DNA of 64,000 nucleotides. Origin: Pseudovibrio sp947494035. Lineage in GTDB: Bacteria > Pseudomonadota > Alphaproteobacteria > Rhizobiales > Stappiaceae. The notes under the pieces are model-generated. The model was not told where the DNA came from, made no database searches, and saw only the letters and a program-made list of their open reading frames with translations. The first letter of the stretch is position 1; every line of letters starts with the position of its first letter. Below are positions 33,948 to 43,017 of the stretch, piece by piece. Location: NCBI GenBank assembly GCA_947494035.1, contig CANLTN010000020.1:9554-73553 (forward strand), written 5' to 3'. Both the position numbers and the translations under genes were made by a program.

Positions 33948-34505
33948 ATGAGCTGGACAGCAGAACGTGTAGAGTTATTAACGAAGTTATGGGCGGACGG
34001 GTTAAGCGCCAGCCAAATAGCGGGAGAGCTTGGCAATGTTACCCGAAACGCCGTGATAGGTAAGGTCCACCGGCTTGGACTTTCGGGACGCGCCAAATCG
34101 GGAGGCGGCGCAACCAAAACGAGAAAGGCACCTGCCCCAGCGGCAAAGACTGCCACCTTTACCAAGCCAACCCCGACTGAAGCTGTTACAGCAGCTATTC
34201 CAACCCCTATTCCCCGACAAATCCAACCAACAGTGTCCGGTGCCAACGCTCTTAAAGTTGAGCCAATTGCAACGATCGAAACCGAGATCGCTCCTCTTCC
34301 TTCCGCAGACATCTTCATTCCTGTTTCCGAGCGCGCCTCCATCCTGACATTGAACGAACGCACCTGTAAGTGGCCGATTGGTGATCCGGGTTCGGATGAC
34401 TTCTACTTTTGCGGTCGTCAGTCAGATTCAGGCACACCCTACTGCGCTCACCACCGCAGCATCGCCTATCAGCCCGTCAGCGACCGCCGGCGCCGCGCAA
34501 GCTGA
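33948..34505 (+). CDS. gcrA: Cell cycle regulator GcrA
   Basis: 185-residue sigma70-associated transcription factor of alphaproteobacteria. N-terminal DNA-binding domain MSWTAERVELLTKLWADG and SASQIAGELG, TRNAVIGKVHRLGLSGR; a variable Pro/Ala/Thr-rich linker (about 50-130); and the C-terminal sigma-binding domain with CKWPIGDPGSDDFYFCG and CAHHRSIAYQP. In Caulobacter GcrA acts at promoters carrying GANTC sites methylated by CcrM; a GATTC lies about 60 bases upstream here. The start at 33948 gives the conserved N terminus; the 11 codons upstream are not part of it. Confidence 0.95.
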   Translation: MSWTAERVELLTKLWADGLSASQIAGELGNVTRNAVIGKVHRLGLSGRAKSGGGATKTRKAPAPAAKTATFTKPTPTEAVTAAIPTPIPRQIQPTVSGANALKVEPIATIETEIAPLPSADIFIPVSERASILTLNERTCKWPIGDPGSDDFYFCGRQSDSGTPYCAHHRSIAYQPVSDRRRRAS

Positions 34506-34529
34506 TAAGAGCTGACAGAATGAGTTCTG

Positions 34530-34554
34530 AGCCGGGTCCTGCACCCGGCTTTTT
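34530..34554 (+). terminator. Terminator of gcrA
   Basis: Eight-base perfect stem AGCCGGGT / ACCCGGCT, loop CCTGC, then TTTT, about 25 bases after the stop. Confidence 0.88.
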
Positions 34555-34674
34555 GCTGTTTGGGGAGCGGGCGCTCTACCAACCGGTTTGATTTCATTTT
34601 CTATCCGCACAGTTGGTTCTGCGCACCTCGTCATCAGAGCTGCAGTTTCACAGTGCGGTTATTGCCCAAACCAA

Positions 34675-35370
34675 TTACCCGGAAGCAAACTGGTCATTGA
34701 AGGCATAGCCGGCGCCGCGGACGGTGCGGATGGGGTCTTTCATGCGGCCTTTGTTGATGGCCTTGCGCAGGCGGCCCACATGGACATCCACGGTGCGCTC
34801 GTCCACGTACACGTCATGGCCCCAGACCGCATCGAGCAGCTGTTCTCGGGAGTAGACGCGGCCCGGTGCGCTCATGAGGAACTCCAGCAGGCGGAACTCG
34901 GTTGGGCCGAGGTGGATTTCGCGGCCTGTTCTGTGGACGCGGTGAGTTTCACGGTCCAGCTCGATGTCGCCAGACTTGAGCATTGTTGCGACAACTTCTG
35001 GCGATGCACGGCGGAAGATCGCGCGAACGCGGGCCATAAGTTCAGGGACGGAGAACGGCTTAACGACGTAATCGTCGGCTCCGGTCGCCAGTCCACGGAT
35101 GCGCTCGGATTCTTCACCACGCGCGGTGAGCATGATGATGGGCATACGTTCGGTCTCCGCGCGTGCCCGCAGGCGGCGGCAGAGTTCGATGCCTGAGAGG
35201 CCCGGAAGCATCCAGTCGAGCAGGAGGAGGTCCGGCTGGCTTTCCTGCAACAGGAGTTCAGCCTCGTCTCCTCTAGCGCATACGTCCACAGTGTAGCCTT
35301 CTGCTTCCAGATTATAGCGGAGCAGCAGGCTGAGTGGTTCTTCGTCTTCTACAATCAGTATCTTTGGCAT
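34675..35370 (-). CDS. phoB: Phosphate regulon response regulator PhoB
   Basis: 231-residue OmpR-family regulator. Receiver domain with acidic pocket VEDEE and phospho-acceptor Asp52 in LLLLDWMLPG, switch residues in MLTARGEE and VVKPFS; C-terminal winged helix with LGPTEFRLLEFLM and VDVHVGRLRKAI. With PhoR it activates genes bearing Pho boxes when phosphate is scarce. Last gene of phoR-pst-phoU-phoB; 130 bases follow phoU. Start at MPKILIVED; seven residues of an upstream extension are excluded. Confidence 0.95.
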   Translation of the reverse strand: MPKILIVEDEEPLSLLLRYNLEAEGYTVDVCARGDEAELLLQESQPDLLLLDWMLPGLSGIELCRRLRARAETERMPIIMLTARGEESERIRGLATGADDYVVKPFSVPELMARVRAIFRRASPEVVATMLKSGDIELDRETHRVHRTGREIHLGPTEFRLLEFLMSAPGRVYSREQLLDAVWGHDVYVDERTVDVHVGRLRKAINKGRMKDPIRTVRGAGYAFNDQFASG

Positions 35371-35500
35371 ACCCAAGTGCTCTCTTTGCACCTTCTGTTG
35401 TCAAGCAGTTTACCGACACATGTGTTTATGTAAACCGCTTTAACCTATTGCAGTTGCGTTTGTTCTCATCCCAACCGGCACCCACTTCGGGGTAGCACGC

Positions 35501-36205
35501 TTAAGCGGAGGTGCTCCCTTCCAGTTCGTCCGTCTTTGGGCGATCAGCCGGGAGCTGGCTTCCGGTGGTCATGTAGTAGATGTTCTCAGCAATGTTTGTG
35601 GCGTGGTCTCCGATGCGCTCGATGTTCTTGGCACAAAACAGCAGGTGGGCGCACATGGTGATGGAGCGTGGATCTTCCATCATGTAAGTGAGCAACTGGC
35701 GGAACAGCGAGGTGTACAGAGCGTCGATCTCCTCATCGCGCTGATGTACGCGGCGCACCACTTCCAGATCACCTGAGGTGTAGGCGTCCAGAATGGCCTT
35801 GAGCTGTTCCAGAGCCATGTCAGACATGTGCTCCACGCCAACAGCGAGTTGTTTGTTGTTGAATTCGCTCTCAATAGCAAGTGTGCGCTTGGCAATGTTC
35901 TTTGCCATGTCGCCGACGCGCTCCAGATCGTTGGAGATGCGCATGGCGGCTATGATATCGCGCAGGTCGCTGGCCATTGGCTGGCGGCGGGCGATCACGG
36001 AGATACACAGCTCTTCCAGCTCGGCCTGCATGTTGTCGAGACGCTGGTCGGCCTCTTTGGTGCGGATTGCCAGTTCGCGGTCCTGCCGCAGCAATGCGGT
36101 GACGGCATCATGGACCAGAGTTTCCGCGAACCCGCCCATTTCGACGACACGTCCGGCCACTTCTTTCAGCTCTTCATTGAAGGAAGAGACGATATGATCT
36201 TTCAT
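35501..36205 (-). CDS. phoU: Phosphate transport regulator PhoU
   Basis: 234-residue cytosolic protein made of two three-helix PhoU repeats, each with the metal-binding pattern E(D)xxxD; RISNDLERVGDMAKNIAKR and CAKNIERIGDHATNIAE are diagnostic. It links PhoR to the Pst transporter and represses the regulon when phosphate is plentiful. ATG at 36205 has AAGGAG about eight bases upstream; 36 bases after pstB. Confidence 0.95.
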   Translation of the reverse strand: MKDHIVSSFNEELKEVAGRVVEMGGFAETLVHDAVTALLRQDRELAIRTKEADQRLDNMQAELEELCISVIARRQPMASDLRDIIAAMRISNDLERVGDMAKNIAKRTLAIESEFNNKQLAVGVEHMSDMALEQLKAILDAYTSGDLEVVRRVHQRDEEIDALYTSLFRQLLTYMMEDPRSITMCAHLLFCAKNIERIGDHATNIAENIYYMTTGSQLPADRPKTDELEGSTSA

Positions 36206-36241
36206 CGGATGATCTCCTTGGAGAACCACGTTTTTCTATTA

Positions 36242-37081
36242 TTAACCGAAACGGCCGGTGATGTAATCCTGCGTGCGCTGGTCTTTCGGATTGGTGAAGA
36301 TGTCGTTGGTGAGCCCCTCCTCCACCAGATTGCCCAGATGGAAGAACGCGGTGTGCTGGGAGACACGTGCAGCCTGCTGCATGGAGTGGGTCACGATGAC
36401 GATGGTGTAGTTCTGGCGCAGCTCGTCGATCAGCTCTTCCACTTTTGCGGTGGCGATCGGATCAAGCGCCGAGCATGGCTCATCCATCAGGATCACTTCT
36501 GGCGCAACAGCAATGGCACGGGCGATGCAAAGGCGCTGCTGCTGACCACCGGAGAGGCCTGTTCCCGGCTCGTCGAGACGGTCTTTGACTTCCTCAAACA
36601 GGCCTGCACGTTGCAATGAACTTGCGACGATCGCTTCCAGATCCGTCTTGCTTTGGGCCAGACCGTGGATGCGCGGGCCGTAAGCGACGTTCTCGAAGAT
36701 GGATTTCGGGAACGGGTTGGGTTTTTGGAACACCATACCGACGCGGGCGCGCAGTTCTACTACATCGATGCGTGGATCATAAATATCGTCGTTGTCGAGC
36801 AGGATATTGCCTTCTACACGGCAGATATCGATGGTGTCATTCATGCGGTTCAAACAACGCAGGAAGGTGGACTTGCCGCAGCCGGATGGACCGATCAATG
36901 CGGTCACGCGGTTTTTGCGCACGTCCAGATCGACGCCATGGAGGGCCTGCTTGTTGCCGTAAAACACTTTTACGTCACGGCCCCGCATTTTCAGCGTTTC
37001 GCCTTCAGGTGAGACAGCCGGAGGGGCGTTCACTGTTGTATCAACTGCACTCAAGGTGTCTGTGGTCATTTCTAATGTCAT
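36242..37081 (-). CDS. pstB: Phosphate ABC transporter ATPase PstB
   Basis: 279-residue ATP-binding subunit on the inner face of the membrane. Walker A GPSGCGKST, Q-loop FQKPNPFPKS, signature LSGGQQQRLCIARAIA, Walker B VILMDEPCSALDP, H-loop VTHS. N-terminal about 40 residues are a polar extension before the ABC fold, probably real, since the start at 37081 has AAAGG upstream. Energises uptake through PstC-PstA. Confidence 0.95.
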   Translation of the reverse strand: MTLEMTTDTLSAVDTTVNAPPAVSPEGETLKMRGRDVKVFYGNKQALHGVDLDVRKNRVTALIGPSGCGKSTFLRCLNRMNDTIDICRVEGNILLDNDDIYDPRIDVVELRARVGMVFQKPNPFPKSIFENVAYGPRIHGLAQSKTDLEAIVASSLQRAGLFEEVKDRLDEPGTGLSGGQQQRLCIARAIAVAPEVILMDEPCSALDPIATAKVEELIDELRQNYTIVIVTHSMQQAARVSQHTAFFHLGNLVEEGLTNDIFTNPKDQRTQDYITGRFG

Positions 37082-37097
37082 GATCTTGCCTTTCAAA

Positions 37098-38945
37098 TCA
37101 CCAGCGGCGCTCAAAACGTTTACGAAGGATGATTGCGAATGCATTCATCGAGATCAGGAAGCCGAGCAGCACCATGATCGCGGCAGAGGTTTTCTGCTGG
37201 AAAGCTGGTTCGGGGAAGTCAGCCCACATGAAGATCTGCACCGGCAGCACGGTAGAGGGATCAACCGGGCTTGCCGGGATGTCTACGATGAAGGCCACCA
37301 TGCCGATCATGAGAAGAGGTGCGGTTTCGCCCAGTGCCTGCGCCATTCCGATGATTGTGCCCGTCAGGATACCCGGCATGGCCAGTGGCAGCACATGATG
37401 GAACACAGCCTGCAAGCGTGAGGCACCAACGCCCAGTGCGGCTTCACGGATGCTAGGCGGCACGGCTTGAAGGGCGGCGCGGGAGGCGATGATGATGGTT
37501 GGCAGCGTCATTAACGCCAGCACCATACCGCCGACAAGCGGCGCCGATCGCGGCAACCCAAAGACGTTGAGGAACACGGCCAGACCGAGCAGACCAAACA
37601 CGATGGACGGAACGGCCGCCAGATTGTTGATGTTGACCTCAATCAGCTGGGTCCAGCGGTTCTTGGGCGCGAACTCTTCCAGATAGATTGCAGCAGAAAC
37701 ACCAATCGGGAACGACAGGGAGAGCGTGACCAGCATGGTCCAGAAGGACCCGACAGCAGCACCCCAGATGCCTGCCATTTCTGCCTCACGGCTTGCACCG
37801 GCGCTGAAGAAGATGGAGTTCCATTCGTTTTCAACGCTGCCTTTTGCAATCAGATAGTCGGTGTAGGCGATCTCTTTGTCAGAGAATTTGCGGAAGCTTT
37901 CCGGTGTTTCCAGCTCTTTGATGCCCCATTGGCCTGCTGGAACAGCGGCTTGCGATGCCAGTGGGATGAAGGCTGTTCCTGTGACGCTGGTCGGGGTCAC
38001 ATTTTCCGCTTTGATGGTGCCGCCGTTCACCTCGATAAAGAAGCTTGGCATGTTGGCATTGAGTGTGCCGCCCATGGCGACATTATCAAAATGGCCCTGC
38101 AAGGTGACCAGTTCGGCCTTTTGCTTTTCCAGCGCGGCTATGATCTTGACCAGCGCAGCTTTGTTGCCCTCAATCTCGGAGGTCAGGCGCTGTGCGACCA
38201 ACGGGTCTTTTTCGCCTGCCAGACGGGTTTCGAGGCCCGCAATCTTGGAGATCACGCTGGCTTCAGAGCGGCCACGGGCTTCGATCTTGCCAGCAAGCAG
38301 CTCTATCTCGCGCTCGTAGTAGGTTTTGAGAGAGGCCAGAATTTTGGTGAATTCAGGATCTTCCGCAGTGACGGTCACCTGACCTTCTGTGCCGGAGACA
38401 GTTGCGGCGCTGGATGGGAGGAACTCGGTTTGCTGTGTGATCAGGCCTTTGACATAAAGATCGGCAAAGTCAGAAAGCGGGACAGCAACCGGACCAGTCT
38501 CTCCCAGCAAGGACGGATCATTCATCACCTGCTTTTGCAGGGTCACGTTGGCACCGGAGGAGACCAGCGAATAGAGCACACGGCGGTTCTTGCGGTCGGA
38601 GGCGAAGGGCAGTTCAGCCTTCAGGCCGTCACGAATGATGGTGTTGTAGCTTGCGCCTGCCGGATTGGCCGGATCGACCTTTTCAGCACTCAGATCAAGC
38701 GGCACATTCACATAGTTGTAGGTGAAGGCGGGCAGACCGGAGCCGACGATTGTGTAGAGCAGCAGAACCAGAAACGTTGCAGCCAGTGCGATGGCCCCAA
38801 TGCCATAGGCCTTGAAGCGCGCTTCCATGCTGTAGCGCTTTTTCAAACGCTTGCGGGCTTCGTCTGTTGTATGGACGCCGGAAGGAATGCCTTTGACACG
38901 TCCGCCAATGGCGGAACCGGCAGTGTCCTGAGCGATATCAGTCAT
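37098..38945 (-). CDS. pstA: Phosphate ABC transporter permease PstA with coiled-coil insertion
   Basis: 615-residue inner-membrane permease, far longer than the usual about 430-450 of alphaproteobacterial PstA. After a first helix (about 46-68) comes a large periplasmic region of about 320 residues: the DUF3333-like part common to the group plus an inserted, strongly helical, heptad-like segment (198-286, with RLTSEIEGNKAALVKIIAAL). From about 395 the standard permease core follows (WGAAVGSFWTMLVTLSLSFP, EEFAPKNRW, LPLAMPGILTGTIIGMAQAL, GETAPLLMIG). Start overlaps the pstC stop by eight bases. Confidence 0.93.
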   Translation of the reverse strand: MTDIAQDTAGSAIGGRVKGIPSGVHTTDEARKRLKKRYSMEARFKAYGIGAIALAATFLVLLLYTIVGSGLPAFTYNYVNVPLDLSAEKVDPANPAGASYNTIIRDGLKAELPFASDRKNRRVLYSLVSSGANVTLQKQVMNDPSLLGETGPVAVPLSDFADLYVKGLITQQTEFLPSSAATVSGTEGQVTVTAEDPEFTKILASLKTYYEREIELLAGKIEARGRSEASVISKIAGLETRLAGEKDPLVAQRLTSEIEGNKAALVKIIAALEKQKAELVTLQGHFDNVAMGGTLNANMPSFFIEVNGGTIKAENVTPTSVTGTAFIPLASQAAVPAGQWGIKELETPESFRKFSDKEIAYTDYLIAKGSVENEWNSIFFSAGASREAEMAGIWGAAVGSFWTMLVTLSLSFPIGVSAAIYLEEFAPKNRWTQLIEVNINNLAAVPSIVFGLLGLAVFLNVFGLPRSAPLVGGMVLALMTLPTIIIASRAALQAVPPSIREAALGVGASRLQAVFHHVLPLAMPGILTGTIIGMAQALGETAPLLMIGMVAFIVDIPASPVDPSTVLPVQIFMWADFPEPAFQQKTSAAIMVLLGFLISMNAFAIILRKRFERRW

Positions 38946-40326
38946 ACTGTTCCCTATATTTCTTCACGACGCGCAGTGCGAAGATGTTCAGAGCAAGAGT
39001 GATGCAGAAAAGGAGAAGACCGAGTGCAAATGCTGCAAGTGTTTTTGCGCTGTCAAACTCCTGATCACCGACCAGTAGAGTGACGATTTGCACGGTCACG
39101 GTTGTTACAGCTTCCAGCGGGTTCACTGTGATGTTGGCCGCAAGACCTGCTGCCATCACCACAATCATGGTTTCACCAATGGCGCGGGAGATGGCGAGGA
39201 TCAGAGCAGAGACAATGCCCGGCAGCGCGGCTGGCAGCACAACACGGCGGATTGTTTCGGATTTGGTTGCACCCAAACCGGCTGAGCCGTCACGCAAAGA
39301 CTGTGGCACTGCGTTGATCACATCGTCCGACAGGGAGGAGACGAACGGGATAATCATGATGCCCATGACGAGCCCTGCGGCCAGTGCGGATTCAGAGCTG
39401 ACCGACAGGCCGAAGCTTTCGCCCCATCCACGGATAAACGGTGCCACAGTCAAGGCTGCGAAGAAGCCGTAGACCACTGTTGGGATGCCCGCCAGAATTT
39501 CCAGAACCGGCTTTGCGATGGCACGGACCGGTGTGCTGGCATAGTCAGAGAGGTAGATTGCGGAAAGCAAGCCGATTGGCGCGGCCACCATGATCGCGAT
39601 AAACGTGATGAGCATGGTGCCCACCAGAAGCGGGATCGCACCGAAGATCTTGGTGTTGGTATCGCCGTGGTCAGCACCAGCACCTTCAAACGCGCTTTGC
39701 GGGCTCCAGTGGGTGCCGAAGACGAAGTCCATAATCGGGATCTGGCGAAAGAACATCAGGCTTTCGAAGATGAGCGAAAGAACGATGCCGATGGTGGTGA
39801 AGATCGCAACAGCAGAACACAGGATCAGCAATCCCATGACGGTGCGCTCTACAAAATGGCGCGCCCGCATTTGTGGGCGAATGGACCGGTTGCCGTACCA
39901 CAGACCGCCAGCCACCAAAGCGATGATCAGCGTTGTTTTCAGGTAAAGGGAAATCTTGGCGAGCGAGGCGAACACTTCCGCGGTCTGCTCTTTGCCAGCG
40001 TCGGAGAACCCAACGATACCGCCAAAGGCGATTGCGCGGGCGTCACGCAGAAATGCCTGAAGTTGCGGTTTGGACAGTCCTTCGACAATTTCCGCATTTG
40101 CGTTGATCACCATCGTATCAAGCAGTCGCGGCTCGATGATTGCCCATACAATCAGAAGCACAGATGCAGGCAGAACGGCCAGAATGGCCAGATACCCACC
40201 ATGATAGGTTGGACGGGAATGAAGGACTGACAGTTGATTGCCTGCCACCTGCATTGCGCGAAAGCGCCCGTAGACATTCGCGGTTACGAAAACCAATAGG
40301 AGAAGGGCGGCGTAAGTCCAGAACAT
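38938..40326 (-). CDS. pstC: Phosphate ABC transporter permease PstC
   Basis: 462-residue inner-membrane permease. It has the N-terminal extension with two helices typical of alphaproteobacteria, a periplasmic stretch, then the core permease with DFVFGTHWSPQSAF, YLSDYASTPVRAIAKPVLEI, AGIPTVVYGFFAAL, QSLRDGSAGLGATKSETI, SRAIGETMIVVMAAG. Forms the phosphate channel with PstA. A strong hairpin separates it from pstS. Confidence 0.95.
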   Translation of the reverse strand: MFWTYAALLLLVFVTANVYGRFRAMQVAGNQLSVLHSRPTYHGGYLAILAVLPASVLLIVWAIIEPRLLDTMVINANAEIVEGLSKPQLQAFLRDARAIAFGGIVGFSDAGKEQTAEVFASLAKISLYLKTTLIIALVAGGLWYGNRSIRPQMRARHFVERTVMGLLILCSAVAIFTTIGIVLSLIFESLMFFRQIPIMDFVFGTHWSPQSAFEGAGADHGDTNTKIFGAIPLLVGTMLITFIAIMVAAPIGLLSAIYLSDYASTPVRAIAKPVLEILAGIPTVVYGFFAALTVAPFIRGWGESFGLSVSSESALAAGLVMGIMIIPFVSSLSDDVINAVPQSLRDGSAGLGATKSETIRRVVLPAALPGIVSALILAISRAIGETMIVVMAAGLAANITVNPLEAVTTVTVQIVTLLVGDQEFDSAKTLAAFALGLLLFCITLALNIFALRVVKKYREQYD

Positions 40327-40423
40327 TTATTTGTGTCGCCTTATCGGGCTCTCCTGCCGCAGCTTTATTCGGGTGCTTGCTCAAAACACCCGAGTGGCAG
40401 AAGTGACCACTTTTCGAAAATCA

Positions 40424-40453
40424 GGAACGGTCAACCGGAGTGCTGACCGTTCC
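40424..40453 (-). promoter_or_regulatory. Intercistronic hairpin between pstS and pstC
   Basis: Ten-base perfect stem GGAACGGTCA / TGACCGTTCC with a ten-base loop, 10 bases after the pstS stop, followed by a short T-rich stretch. Typical of hairpins that partly terminate or protect the pstS mRNA so the binding protein is made in excess of the permease (inference). Confidence 0.75.
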
Positions 40454-40463
40454 CTTGTTGCAA

Positions 40464-41483
40464 TTAGAATACGAGTGGTGTCAGAGCGGAGGCAGACTGG
40501 GAGACGTCTTCACGCTCATCAGTTGGCAATGGGATCAGGCCTTTGTCTGCCAGATAGCCTTCGTCGCCCCATGTGTCTTCGTGGGTGAACTCAGCCAGAT
40601 ATTCGGCAATGCCAGGGATGACGCCCACATGCTCTTTCTTGATGTAGAAGTAGAGCGAGCGGGAGACAGGGTAGTCACCATCTGCGATTGCCTCAAACGT
40701 TGGCTCAACACCAGCGATGTGGGTGCCCTGAATTTTGTCGGCGTTCTGATCGAGGAAGGAGAAGCCGAAGATGCCCAATGCGTTCGGGTTTGCATCCAGC
40801 TTCTGAACGATCAAGTTGTCGTTTTCGCCAGCTTCGATGTAGGCTCCGTCTTCACGGATTTCGTGACAGGCTTTTTTCTGCAGATCGAGGTCCGCCGCGC
40901 CCGGCACCATTTTACAGCCACCTTCCATTGCCAGTTCGGCAAAGGCATCGCGGGTACCGGATGTTGGTGGAGGGCCAAGCACTTCGATCTTCACGTTTGG
41001 CAGGGAAGGATCGATGTCGGACCAGTTCTGGTACGGGTTTGCCACCAGCTTGCCGTCAACCGGAACTTCTTTCGCCAGAGCCAGGAAGATCTGCGCCAGT
41101 GTCAGATCGAGCTGGGAACCGGCCTTGGAGTTTGCAAGAACGATGCCGTCAAAGCCAACGGTCACTTCAACCGGTGTCACACCAGCTTCGTTACACTTGA
41201 CCAGTTCCTTCGCCTTCATACGGCGGGACGCATTGGTGATGTCAGGGGTGTTGGAGCCGACGCCGTCACAGAAAAGCTTGATGCCGCCACCAGAGCCAGT
41301 GGATTCGACAACCGGTGTCTTGAAGCTTGTTTTCTGACCAAACTGCTCAGCAACAGCTGTCGCAAATGGGAAAACAGTGGAGGAACCAACGATCTGAATC
41401 TGATCACGTGCCTGAGCGGAACCAGCAGCAATGGTTCCTGCGAGAGCGAGCGCCGCAACGCTTGCAAATGCCTTGATTTTCAC
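40464..41483 (-). CDS. pstS: Phosphate-binding protein PstS
   Basis: 339-residue periplasmic high-affinity phosphate receptor. Signal peptide MKIKAFASVAALALAGTIAA ends in an AXA-type site; mature protein opens DQIQIVGSSTVFPFATAVAE (phosphate-binding TGSSTVxP type), with ESTGSGGGIKLFCDG, NASRRMK and TSGTRDAF later. GTG start with AAGGAG. A PhoB-box-like site lies about 120-140 bases upstream. Confidence 0.95.
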   Translation of the reverse strand: MKIKAFASVAALALAGTIAAGSAQARDQIQIVGSSTVFPFATAVAEQFGQKTSFKTPVVESTGSGGGIKLFCDGVGSNTPDITNASRRMKAKELVKCNEAGVTPVEVTVGFDGIVLANSKAGSQLDLTLAQIFLALAKEVPVDGKLVANPYQNWSDIDPSLPNVKIEVLGPPPTSGTRDAFAELAMEGGCKMVPGAADLDLQKKACHEIREDGAYIEAGENDNLIVQKLDANPNALGIFGFSFLDQNADKIQGTHIAGVEPTFEAIADGDYPVSRSLYFYIKKEHVGVIPGIAEYLAEFTHEDTWGDEGYLADKGLIPLPTDEREDVSQSASALTPLVF

Positions 41484-41603
41484 CTGAAGTCTCCTTGGGA
41501 GTCCTGGTTTAAAAAAACTGATTGATAACGTTCATCACACAGCGCCCCTGCTGTGCGATGGGTGCAACCTAGCGTTTGGCTGTGATGGTTATATGAAGGT
41601 TAC

Positions 41604-41621
41604 GTATCAGTTTTATGACAT
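41604..41621 (-). promoter_or_regulatory. Pho box upstream of pstS
   Basis: Minus strand reads ATGTCATAAAACTGATAC, close to the PhoB consensus CTGTCATAAAACTGTCAT (first half and spacer nearly perfect). TAACCTTCATATAACCATC just downstream may be a second weaker half-site pair. Located between phoR and pstS, it should drive pstSCAB-phoUB on phosphate starvation. Confidence 0.8.
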
Positions 41622-41649
41622 TGCAAGTATTTGATTTTATTTATAATTC

Positions 41650-43017
41650 CTAATCGACGTCATTTTCATCATAAAGAACTGCACCGGGTATGAACACGCG
41701 GAAACAGGCGCCCTCATTGGGCTTGCTTTCAATTTCAAGGCGGGCGCGGTGGCGAGTCAGAATATGTTTGACGATGGCCAGACCAAGGCCAGTGCCCTTC
41801 ATCTGGCGGGATGTGACCACGTCAACCCTATAGAAACGCTCGGTCAAGCGCGGCAGGTGCTCTGGATCGATGCCGGGGCCATAGTCACGGACCTCAGCAA
41901 TCCATTGAGGGGTCTCGGTGGAATCAGTGTCGGGACGGCAGGTCACATCGACACGGCCACCGCTGGAGCCATATTTCAGGGCATTCTCGATCAAATTGCT
42001 GAAGACCTGCACCAGCTCATCGTTCTCACCGCGAATCTCGATGGGTTCGTCGGGCAAAGACAGATTGATCTTCACGCCGGATTCTTTTGCCACCGGCAGC
42101 AGTGTTTCCACGGAGTGACTCATGATCTGGCCGAGGTCCACAAGGCTTTCGGGCTGGACGTGGACTTTCATCTCGATGCGGGACAAGGACAGCAAGTCGT
42201 CAATAAGGCGGCGCATACGCTCGGCCTGATGCAGCATGATGTCGAGGAACTGGTCCTGCGCTTTGGGATCGTTCTTGGCTGGCCCTTGCAGGGTTTCAAT
42301 AAATCCGGTCAGGGAAGCCAGAGGTGTGCGCAATTCGTGGGAGGCGTTAGCGACGAAGTCAGCCCGCATCCGCTCCAGACGGCGTGCCTCGGTCAGATCG
42401 TGTATGACGACGAGGATAAGACCCGGACGTCCACGGGGAACGGCCAGACTGGCGTTGGTGACAGAGCGGAGCGGCGCGATATGCGCTTCAAGCCACAGCT
42501 CCATGGGCACCTTCTCGCTCCACTCGATGATTTCCGTTGCCCCCCCGTTGGAGACGCGGTCCAGCGCTTCCAGCAGGGATGGTGCGCGGATGCGGAAGGA
42601 GAGCGGGTCGCCCACGGCAATGGTGCCAAAGCGGCGCTGTGCGGCGCTGTTCACGTACTGGGTTGTGCCACGGTAGTCCACCACGAAGCATGGGTCCGGC
42701 AGGGCATTCACGGCGGACTTCATGCCACGGTCAACAATCTGGCTGGCTTCCCTGCGGCTGACACCGCTGGGTGCCTTGACCTTGGTGCGGCTTTTGACGC
42801 CGCCGCCGATGACCAGCACAAATATGAGCGCATAAGCAAAAAACGAGGCCCAGAGCGGCACGTGAAAGGCATAGGAGAAGACCGCAAAGATGCCCGCAGC
42901 TGCCAGAAGAATCCAGCGCACATCTACCGTTTTGCGATAGATCGCCTGTCTGTTGAGACCCAGTCTCAACGGCTCCTGATTGGTCTGCTTTTCTTCCTTG
43001 TCAGTATCCACGGACAT
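41650..43017 (-). CDS. phoR: Phosphate-sensing histidine kinase PhoR
   Basis: 455-residue membrane kinase: two membrane helices (about 33-50 and 55-74), PAS domain (about 100-205, LPDPCFVVDYRGTTQYVNSA), DHp with His227 in FVANASHELRTPLASL, and ATPase domain with NLIENALKYGSSGG, VRDYGPGI, and GTGLGLAIVKHIL. Lacks a large periplasmic sensor, as normal for PhoR, which senses through Pst/PhoU. Phosphorylates PhoB. It is the first gene of the locus but separated from pstS by its own promoter region. Confidence 0.94.
   Translation of the reverse strand: MSVDTDKEEKQTNQEPLRLGLNRQAIYRKTVDVRWILLAAAGIFAVFSYAFHVPLWASFFAYALIFVLVIGGGVKSRTKVKAPSGVSRREASQIVDRGMKSAVNALPDPCFVVDYRGTTQYVNSAAQRRFGTIAVGDPLSFRIRAPSLLEALDRVSNGGATEIIEWSEKVPMELWLEAHIAPLRSVTNASLAVPRGRPGLILVVIHDLTEARRLERMRADFVANASHELRTPLASLTGFIETLQGPAKNDPKAQDQFLDIMLHQAERMRRLIDDLLSLSRIEMKVHVQPESLVDLGQIMSHSVETLLPVAKESGVKINLSLPDEPIEIRGENDELVQVFSNLIENALKYGSSGGRVDVTCRPDTDSTETPQWIAEVRDYGPGIDPEHLPRLTERFYRVDVVTSRQMKGTGLGLAIVKHILTRHRARLEIESKPNEGACFRVFIPGAVLYDENDVD

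Noticed and set aside
37929..39002. Open frame of 357 codons on the plus strand
   Set aside because: Antisense to pstA; no motif or ribosome site.
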